11,427 nt of DNA from the NCBI GenBank assembly GCA_964450495.1, contig CAYVFU010000133.1:1-11427 (forward strand). The letters are read 5' to 3'. This DNA comes from CALFUK01 sp964450495. Its GTDB lineage: Bacteria > Bacteroidota > Bacteroidia > Chitinophagales > Saprospiraceae. Positions 6,401 to 11,427 of the stretch are shown here, in pieces (positions within the stretch are counted from its first letter, which is position 1; each line of letters starts with the position of its first letter). The position numbers and the translations under genes were made by a program. The notes below the pieces were generated by a model. The model saw nothing but the letters and a program-made list of their open reading frames with translations. It did not search any database and had not been told where the DNA came from.

Positions 6401-9276
6401 CTAATAGTCATCAAATAAAAGACAAAATAACTGCTTCAGATATAGGTGGATATACTATTCATCTAAGAAGTGTGTTTAGAAACAGAATTGAATATAAAAA
6501 GATCACTATCGAGGTTCCGTATACAAGTGCTAAACTCGACTACACTATAGATCAATTTAAATCCAATCTGTTACCTTCTGAGGAGGTAAGCTGGAAGGTG
6601 AATTTTAAAGACAACAATAATAGAGGTTTAATAACAGAGAGTGTTTGGGCAATGTATGATATATCTTTGGATGATCTGTATAGCCAACATGAATGGAGAC
6701 CATTTATTCTTCCTAATAACATGAGTAAAGTTTCTCCAATCTATACCTCTTTTAGATCTGATCATTCTATTACGCTTAAGCAACCAAAAAATAGTAGGCC
6801 AACAACACCACGTCCAGATAATTCATATCCCAATATAAACACATACGGCTTTAGTATGATGGAAAGAATCATGATGCAAAAGTCAGCACGAGCAAGTGCT
6901 CCTATGGCTGAAGCATCACTGGATTCCAGTTCCAGTAACGAAAGACGTGAAATGAGTTTATCTGATGAAAGTGTTGATCAAGACAATGCGGAGATAAAAA
7001 ACACTACAGCACCCAGGAAAAATTTTAATGAGACAGTTTTCTTCTTTCCCAATATAGAATCAACAGCTGATGGCAACGCTACAGTATCATTTGAGATGAA
7101 TGATGCGATGACATCATGGAAAGTACTCATTTTTGCTCATGACAAAGAAGGTCGCTTTCTTTATGATACGCTGCAGCTGAAATCAAGTCAAGATGTATTT
7201 ATTCTAGCCAACAAGCCTAGATTTAGCAGACTTAAGGACAATATTTGGATGACCACAAAATTAGTCAACAATTCAAATGAAGATATAAGTGCAACGACAT
7301 GGATAGAATTCTTTGACATCACTACGGGCGAAAATATAACTAATCAAATCAGTATTAATCAAAAGGAAAAACAAATCAATCTACTAAGAGAATCTTCCGT
7401 TTCAGTTGATTGGAAATTGTCTTTTCCAGAAAATTTAGAAAGTAGACCTATCGGTTTTAGGACAGGAGTAAAACATGATAATGGCTCTGATATTATCGAA
7501 GATTTCTTACAAGTGCTTGATGATAGCCAGTTGGTGAAAGAATCTGAAGCGTTGTTTTTGAAAGCTGGTGAAACAATGAACTATAGCTTAGACTCATTGG
7601 GAACAGGAAATAATCAAACTATTCATCTAGAGTTAATGACAGATTTAGATTGGCAGATTATACAATCTCTACCTTATTTAGATACTAAGTCATTTGAAAC
7701 ATGTAGTAATTACTTATACCAATTTATTGCTAACTCTATTGGAAATTCTATTGTCCGCAATAATATGTATGTTAAAAATCAACTGCAAGACGAGAAAGAA
7801 ATAAGTAACCAATTAAACAGTAAAAAGGAATTTAAAACAATAGACTTACAACAGACTCCTTGGGTAAGGGATGCTAATAATGAGCAAGCTCAAAGAGAGT
7901 TAATGCTAAAATATTTAGATACGGATGCGGTAAACAAGGATCTCAAAAAGAGTCTGGAAAAGCTTATTTCATTTCAGCAATATGATGGAGGTTTTTCATG
8001 GCTCAAAGACAGACCATCGAGTCTTTTTATTTCATCCAGTGTATTACAAGCCATCGGTCGCTTGAATGAAAAAGGTATACAACATGTTTTCGGTAAAGAG
8101 GAGCTTGAAAAATTAATAGGTTACATAGATAATCAGATTCTAGAAAACCTTAATAAGGCTCAGCAAAAGGATATTGTTTTAGATCTGTTTCATTATATAC
8201 ATGCTAGAAGTTATTTTCACAACAACTATCCACTGACTAGTAAGCTTGTGCAGAATTTTGAAAAAGAATACAGCAAGGATTGGATAGAGTATTCAACTTC
8301 GACGCAAGCTACAATTGGAGCAATTGCTTATAGATTAAACAACAAAGAACTCAGTGAATCTATTCTTGTATCGATTAAAGAACAAGCAATTGAGTCTGAA
8401 TCTTTAGGCACATATTGGAAAACAAATAGAAACTATTTCAGCAATCAATCTTCTATTGATAGACATGTAGCTGTTATGGAATTTTTGGAGCACATGGAGG
8501 AGGAGTCTAATATGCTTGAAAATGCCAAGATCTGGCTTATGAATAATAAGCGAACAAATGCTTGGAAAAATAAGGCTTCTACAAGTTCTGCAGTATTTGC
8601 TTTCTTAAAGAATAAACAGACTCAAGACATTCCAAATTCTTTAGAAATGATCGCAGTGTCTTTGGCGGATAAACCAATAGCTCATAATGCGTCATATTCA
8701 AGTAAAGGTACCCAAGCTACCGTAGCTTTAGATTCAGAACCTAACAAAACTAATTCCAACATAGCGATTACAAACAATAATCAGGGGCCTGTCTGGGCTG
8801 CTATTTATAAAACTTATAGAAAGCCAATAAGAGAAATTGAGTCTTATAAAACAGATGCTATAAATATTCAAAAATCAATTTTCGTCAAACAATTAACAGA
8901 CAATGGACCTGTTCTATCGCAAATAGAATCAGCAAAATTGAAACCTGGTGATGTGATTACAGTTCGAGTAACAATTAACAACGATAGGGCATTGCAATTT
9001 GTGCACATAGAAGACAAACGAGCAAGTGGATTAGAACCAAAAGATGTTATTAGTAAATACAAGTATACAGATGCTTTGTTTTATTATCAAGTAACGAAAG
9101 ATGAGAGTACACATTTTCTCATTAATGATTTACCTCGCGGTACTCATATTTTAGAATATGACTTGACAGTGAATTTGAGAGGAGAGTATTCAAGTGGATT
9201 TAGTTCTATACAATGCCAGTATGCTCCAGAATTTGGGGCGCACTCAAAATCAATTAATCTAGAAATACCAAAATAA
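3454..9276 (+). CDS. Alpha-2-macroglobulin family lipoprotein with degenerate thioester site
   Basis: This 1940-residue protein is expected to be a large envelope lipoprotein of the bacterial macroglobulin family, thought to trap proteases. The ATG at 3454 gives a signal peptide ending ICLAC-SQK (Cys19 as the lipid site; the -3 position is Cys, an unusual lipobox). An upstream TTG at 3418 would spoil it. Residues about 30-365 are helix-rich, as in Bacteroidota homologues. Macroglobulin beta domains follow: TDRNLYRPG at 571-579 (MG2 signature), VEEYKRPSF at 665-673, and WAMYDISLDDLY from 1065 (end of the bait-region domain). A Ser/Ala/acidic linker at about 1144-1188 sits where the protease bait lies. 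NFNETVFFFP at 1190-1199 opens the A2M core domain. TPWVRDANNE and YDGGFSW (1510-1516) belong to the alpha-helical thioester domain, and the C-terminus has YAPEFGAHS (1923-1931). At the thioester position the expected CxEQ is replaced by TCSN (1416-1419). No penicillin-binding protein gene (pbpC), the frequent partner of such genes, adjoins it. Confidence 0.93.
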   Translation: MRPLKYIVILFIFGICLACSQKIHKETMDNSYNTYATFWDKIDTYEQQGKVKTALQNIQAKLSEFEESGLESQILRAKFYEAKYQARLTENSSEQLIRSFETRLSDLKDSKYKHIYNSILGELYDKYARRNQYKIAQRTHTISDSIDIATWSMKELLKKSNDHYVASVESLKDNKNFHAINSILNKPKNKPKGFDLNTLLIIRAIQHFSNEFTLATEHTNDFILKSDEAFANKETFINIKFDDLSNQIKNSKLRTLQLYQQLLKYHDEGLLSDRIDHDRLRYVYRISQSENKHEFYQERLTELSKTSHYAKYYLAAFLVNRQNSDLNQVRDLLLEVKSSSIDSSIVYNATDLLANLVRPHYDIKMEEVLLPSQPSLFLLNYKNIDTLRLSIKSISNAEFQQYTQNRNREDQLNILENLKVIKTWSINLPDGEYRQLSTESIIPKLPLGHYVLLSNHSDQIAANFFQVSNIAAHTLATPNGNFIQVYHRETGEAYPNVNIDIIEEKYNRNAYEESIIKTLKSNSTGESKYSPSGRKRTKLRLSIGDDTYNTVSQYTNDRVNSNEQSAIHIFTDRNLYRPGNRLQGKAIPVSFDKKTKSNRLYFNEKLTLTVRDPNYQEIHTAELVTNEFGSVTFDFKIDEDRLSGSYSIELKNKSNQLRGNQQFQVEEYKRPSFTTEIKIPSKAFKLGDTINVETHAELFSGAPLSNANIEYRVTRIANRYVYRSYMPQSEPDAEIIYGQISTDNSGKANFTLPLIAPMQQGASYTFDIQLSIADITGETQFVSKSINVNQSGFTIDLNLPNVLSNEQLKAIPINAINSVGEKIETDVDIELVELNIPEFWKKNKYWESLDTMILTAQDYASMPFEYTFNDSNQNTWEELDKIYSNKSTLNVESELDLPELESGFYILKIKHKDKLVTERKFQVINFSNRVNLSPQLISYRINKPVYEVGDELSIDISIPQPEVSVQYLIEKNGEIAIRKWLPTNSHQIKDKITASDIGGYTIHLRSVFRNRIEYKKITIEVPYTSAKLDYTIDQFKSNLLPSEEVSWKVNFKDNNNRGLITESVWAMYDISLDDLYSQHEWRPFILPNNMSKVSPIYTSFRSDHSITLKQPKNSRPTTPRPDNSYPNINTYGFSMMERIMMQKSARASAPMAEASLDSSSSNERREMSLSDESVDQDNAEIKNTTAPRKNFNETVFFFPNIESTADGNATVSFEMNDAMTSWKVLIFAHDKEGRFLYDTLQLKSSQDVFILANKPRFSRLKDNIWMTTKLVNNSNEDISATTWIEFFDITTGENITNQISINQKEKQINLLRESSVSVDWKLSFPENLESRPIGFRTGVKHDNGSDIIEDFLQVLDDSQLVKESEALFLKAGETMNYSLDSLGTGNNQTIHLELMTDLDWQIIQSLPYLDTKSFETCSNYLYQFIANSIGNSIVRNNMYVKNQLQDEKEISNQLNSKKEFKTIDLQQTPWVRDANNEQAQRELMLKYLDTDAVNKDLKKSLEKLISFQQYDGGFSWLKDRPSSLFISSSVLQAIGRLNEKGIQHVFGKEELEKLIGYIDNQILENLNKAQQKDIVLDLFHYIHARSYFHNNYPLTSKLVQNFEKEYSKDWIEYSTSTQATIGAIAYRLNNKELSESILVSIKEQAIESESLGTYWKTNRNYFSNQSSIDRHVAVMEFLEHMEEESNMLENAKIWLMNNKRTNAWKNKASTSSAVFAFLKNKQTQDIPNSLEMIAVSLADKPIAHNASYSSKGTQATVALDSEPNKTNSNIAITNNNQGPVWAAIYKTYRKPIREIESYKTDAINIQKSIFVKQLTDNGPVLSQIESAKLKPGDVITVRVTINNDRALQFVHIEDKRASGLEPKDVISKYKYTDALFYYQVTKDESTHFLINDLPRGTHILEYDLTVNLRGEYSSGFSSIQCQYAPEFGAHSKSINLEIPK

Positions 9277-9285
9277 TGCAACAGT

Positions 9286-10203
9286 TTAGCGTTTAATTTT
9301 CTTCTTTTTAGAGTCATAAGAAATAACCAAAACTCCGCCTATAACCAGTACTGTACCAATTAGCTGTAGTAGGCTTATAGACTCATCAAGTATTAGTATA
9401 GCAAAAATAATTGTAGATACTGGACCTATTCCTCCAACTATAGATCCATTTGGAGCTCCAATCCGTTTTATCCCTTCAGCAAATAGAAACGATGGTATCA
9501 ATGTAGATAGAATGGCCATAAGAAATGTGTAACTATATATTTTAAAATCATAGGATAGAATTCTATCCAAAGGACTTGACAGTGTGTAGTGAATGGCAAT
9601 GCAACCAAAAGCCACTATCATGGTATAACAAGTAAATTCTAGCGTTCCTATTTTACGTAAGTATATTTCACTACCTATCAAGTAAACAGCATAGCAAAAG
9701 GCAGATACAAAAACAAAAGACGCTCCTTTGAACAAATCTTCAGACCCATTAAACATATCATTTGACGCAAAGGCAATAACAATTCCAGTATATGTAAGGG
9801 CAATCGCTAACCATTGCTTTGCCTTTATTTTCTTTTTGAAAAATACAGCAGACAACAGTAAAACAATGGTTGGGTTTAAGAATATAATAACTCGTTCGAG
9901 ACTAGCCGTCAGGAATTTTAAACCAGCAAAATCCATAAAACTAGCAATATAGAATCCTATAAATCCAAGCAATATCATGGCTGCAATTGTCTTTCTAGAC
10001 AACTTGTGCAATCCCTTTTTTTGTTGAACGTATATAAGAATGCCTAAATAAAAGGGTAGTGACATCAGCATTCTCAATAGCAACAGATCAATAGTCTGAA
10101 CAGTCTGAATGTTGTATATCAATTTAATGATGACTGGTTTTAAAGAAAATAACACAGCACCAGCTAGCGCAAACAAAACGCCTCTTAAATATGGTTTATT
10201 CAT
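9286..10203 (-). CDS. EamA/DMT-superfamily permease
   Basis: This is a 305-residue inner-membrane protein with about ten hydrophobic helices arranged as two EamA repeats. Repeat one covers about residues 6-146 and includes RVIIFLNPTIVLLLSAVFF followed by KKKIKAKQ. Repeat two covers about 160-295 and includes IGPVSTIIFAILILDESIS and IGTVLVIGGVLVIS. The tail KKKKIKR is strongly basic, consistent with a cytoplasmic C-terminus. Drug/metabolite transporters of this type usually export amino acids or other small metabolites, but substrate cannot be assigned from sequence. The ATG at 10203 is preferred because it places the first helix right after a short MNKPYLRG leader, as in the family. A longer form from TTG at 10263 adds a basic 20-residue extension (RLIK-type) with no family counterpart that I know. 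It converges on the macroglobulin gene with nine bases between stop codons, and no hairpin terminator is visible there. Confidence 0.9.
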   Translation of the reverse strand: MNKPYLRGVLFALAGAVLFSLKPVIIKLIYNIQTVQTIDLLLLRMLMSLPFYLGILIYVQQKKGLHKLSRKTIAAMILLGFIGFYIASFMDFAGLKFLTASLERVIIFLNPTIVLLLSAVFFKKKIKAKQWLAIALTYTGIVIAFASNDMFNGSEDLFKGASFVFVSAFCYAVYLIGSEIYLRKIGTLEFTCYTMIVAFGCIAIHYTLSSPLDRILSYDFKIYSYTFLMAILSTLIPSFLFAEGIKRIGAPNGSIVGGIGPVSTIIFAILILDESISLLQLIGTVLVIGGVLVISYDSKKKKIKR

Positions 10204-10456
10204 CAAGGCTAAAACTACATGTATAAGTGGAGATCGTCTCAATTTGATTAAGTACAAAGCCAACTGATAAAGTTGTAAAAAACAACATCAACTAATTGAT
10301 TATCAAGCTTTAGATATTGATTTAATTACAATCAATGACACTAATACTAATCTGATATATGCTTCATTTATCTGTTATTTTACATCACTAATCGAAAAAA
10401 TCAGTTTCATAGAAACTAAATGGGTGCTTTACGCTATTTTAGTACTAAACTTATCA
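10204..10456. other. Divergent intergenic region, no gene recognised
   Basis: This AT-rich stretch separates the permease and the DUF697 gene and should hold promoters for both. I see no exact TAnnTTTG element on either strand. There are small inverted repeats: CAACT/AGTTG (10261-10265 and 10271-10275), GTTGT/ACAAC around the A run at 10273-10287, and ATTGAT/ATCAAT (10316-10321 and 10331-10336). These are short enough to arise by chance. No tRNA-like or riboswitch-like fold is recognisable. Confidence 0.5.
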
Positions 10457-11071
10457 ATGGCTAAGAAGAATATAGATACTAAAGACAGTGCAAATTCAAT
10501 CATAAAGAATCACATGATTTGGTCAATGGGAGCAGGATTCATCCCTGTACCGATTGCAGATTTTTTTGCAGTTAGCGCTATCCAATTGGATATGATACGA
10601 CAGATGTGCAAATTATATGAGATCGATTTTAAAGAAACAGAAGGAAAGGCAATAATTACCTCATTGACTGGTTCAGGATTAGCAAGACTTGGTGCTCGCG
10701 CAATAAAAATTATCCCAGGTGTAGGTTCCGTCTTGGGAGGTGTGACACTTGCAGTACTTTCTGGTGCTTCAACATATGCGATTGGTGAAGTTTTCAAAAC
10801 TCACTTTGAGACAGGAGGTACATTTTTAGACTTCGATCCAGAAAGACTCAAAAAGTATTATAACGAGAAATTTGAGAAAGGAAAGGAGATGGCTAAAGAA
10901 ATCCGAAAAGACCAAGAAAATGCTGAAGCCATGGTCAAAGAATCTAAAGCTGCTAAAGCCAAGCCGAAAGATTCATTAGACAGGTTGAAAGATTTAGCTA
11001 AGTTAAAAGAGGATGGTATCATAACGGATGAAGAATTCCAAGTCATGAAAAAGAAAATCATAGAAGAATGA
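10457..11071 (+). CDS. DUF697 (YcjF-like) membrane protein with C-terminal SHOCT motif
   Basis: The product has 204 residues. Residues about 10-130 match the DUF697/YcjF-type domain: a Gly/Pro-bearing hydrophobic segment, WSMGAGFIPVPIADFFAVSAI (about 22-42), a short amphipathic stretch, and a second Gly-rich hydrophobic segment, IIPGVGSVLGGVTLAVLSGAS (about 85-105). A charged, Lys/Glu-rich helix (about 120-165) leads to SLDRLKDLAKLKEDGIITDEEFQVMKKKIIEE, a SHOCT motif (short C-terminal helical pair, seen in many unrelated membrane proteins and often oligomerising). The biochemical role of both domains is unclear; DUF697 proteins often accompany small GTPases or stress-linked membrane proteins, but no GTPase is adjacent here. 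The ATG at 10457 is preferred over a GTG at 10424, which would add 11 hydrophobic residues not expected in the family. Its stop overlaps the next start as ATGA, suggesting translational coupling. Confidence 0.82.
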   Translation: MAKKNIDTKDSANSIIKNHMIWSMGAGFIPVPIADFFAVSAIQLDMIRQMCKLYEIDFKETEGKAIITSLTGSGLARLGARAIKIIPGVGSVLGGVTLAVLSGASTYAIGEVFKTHFETGGTFLDFDPERLKKYYNEKFEKGKEMAKEIRKDQENAEAMVKESKAAKAKPKDSLDRLKDLAKLKEDGIITDEEFQVMKKKIIEE

Positions 11072-11151
11072 GAAATTGGAGTAAAACAGCTAAGTATTGG
11101 ATTATCACTGAGATCGTCTTGTTTTTGATCTTCTTATATTTTGCTTTTTAA
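11068..11151 (+). CDS. 27-residue single-helix membrane mini-protein, coupled to the DUF697 gene
   Basis: The ATG at 11068 overlaps the TGA of the DUF697 gene in the arrangement ATGA. The peptide starts MRNWSKTAKYW and continues with a hydrophobic run IITEIVLFLIFLYFAF before TAA. This is a short basic head followed by about 16 residues rich in Ile, Leu and Phe, as in small single-pass membrane proteins with a positive N-terminus inside. A purine-rich AGAAG lies just before the start. I recognise no family. The coupling and the membrane-protein neighbour suggest it could act with the DUF697 protein. The main doubt is that so short a frame can arise by chance, although the stop/start overlap and the clean hydrophobic pattern favour a real gene. 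Confidence 0.5.
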   Translation: MRNWSKTAKYWIITEIVLFLIFLYFAF

Positions 11152-11217
11152 TACCGACCAATTTATTAAAAAAAGAACAAGCAGGATTTAAAACTACGAA
11201 TGGTTTATTTTATAAAT

Positions 11218-11243
11218 ACCTGACCATACATATTGTGGTAGGT
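11218..11243 (+). other. Bulged hairpin in the leader of the last reading frame
   Basis: ACCT-G-ACCA (11218-11226) pairs with TGGTAGGT (11236-11243) around a nine-base loop: eight base pairs with one bulged G. No T run follows, so it is not an intrinsic terminator. It lies 19 bases before the ATG at 11263 and could be a leader structure or chance. Confidence 0.25.
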
Positions 11244-11262
11244 CCTGATAAAACTTTACACT

Positions 11263-11427
11263 ATGGGATTCTCAAACTATTCAAAATCAAATCAAGAAAA
11301 CCGAAAACTCCAAAATGGAATACGGAGTGGCTTTTTCACAAAATTCAGTTCTGGTAAATTTAATCTTAGTACAAGTCGAAAAACATCACTAGAAAAAAGT
11401 AGCCTCGAAAAAGCAAATAAACAAAGA
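11263..11427 (+). CDS. Unrecognised reading frame, N-terminal part, cut by right edge
   Basis: An ATG at 11263 opens 55 codons without a stop up to the edge of the window. The visible peptide (MGFSNYSKSNQENRK at its start, later KFNLSTSRKTSLEKSS) is hydrophilic, basic and Ser/Lys/Asn-rich, with no signal peptide or membrane segment. No family is recognised. The frame also contains an ACTCC/GGAGT repeat followed by GGCTTTTT (about 11309-11338), which could instead be a weak terminator in non-coding DNA. Whether it is a gene depends on the sequence beyond the edge. Confidence 0.35.
   Translation, partial: MGFSNYSKSNQENRKLQNGIRSGFFTKFSSGKFNLSTSRKTSLEKSSLEKANKQR

Noticed and set aside
10261..10336. 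Small inverted repeats suggesting a regulatory RNA or riboswitch
   Set aside because: Stems are only 5-6 bp in AT-rich sequence, with no conserved core that I recognise; chance is a sufficient explanation.
10510..11061. Two antisense open frames (95 and 67 codons) opposite the DUF697 gene
   Set aside because: The plus-strand protein has family signatures throughout; the antisense peptides have none and no start context.
1..11427. Defence island, phage, transposon or CRISPR content
   Set aside because: I saw no transposase, integrase, nuclease, toxin-antitoxin pair, direct-repeat array or tRNA; the genes are ordinary envelope, transport and redox functions.

Overview
The window looks like chromosomal DNA from a marine-type Bacteroidota bacterium, most likely of the class Saprospiria. 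The evidence is an AT-rich composition, a gene ending in a type IX secretion (T9SS) C-terminal sorting domain preceded by the carboxypeptidase-regulatory/dockerin/cohesin-like array common in Saprospiraceae, a very large lipoprotein of the Bacteroidota alpha-2-macroglobulin type, and two sites matching the Bacteroidota -7 promoter consensus TAnnTTTG. The lineage is inferred from family knowledge, not from a search.

Layout. (1) 3-1364, plus strand: 3' end of a large secreted T9SS protein, closed by a strong intrinsic terminator at 1414-1449. (2) 1450-2442, plus: FAD-dependent oxidoreductase of the DAO family, resembling the oxidase half of MnmC. Its start codon directly follows the terminator's T run, and a candidate promoter overlaps the hairpin. 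(3) 2443-3336, minus: bile acid:sodium symporter (BASS) family transporter; its stop codon abuts that of the oxidase. (4) 3337-3453: short divergent intergenic region with a 14-bp palindrome overlapping a -7-like element. (5) 3454-9276, plus: 1940-residue alpha-2-macroglobulin lipoprotein whose thioester site appears degenerate. (6) 9286-10203, minus: EamA/DMT-family permease. (7) 10204-10456: divergent intergenic region without recognisable genes. (8) 10457-11071, plus: DUF697 membrane protein with a C-terminal SHOCT motif, followed by an ATGA-overlapping 27-residue single-helix mini-protein (11068-11151). (9) From 11263 an unrecognised reading frame runs off the right edge.

The genes alternate in strand and do not form one operon or pathway. 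Most are envelope or membrane functions: a secreted adhesin-like or enzyme-bearing protein, two transporters, a protease-trap-like lipoprotein and a small membrane pair. I found no CRISPR array, transposase, tRNA, rRNA, phage gene or recognisable defence island. The observations most worth checking are the lost thioester motif, the terminator/promoter overlap at 1409-1449, the palindrome at 3363-3376 and the coupled mini-gene at 11068.
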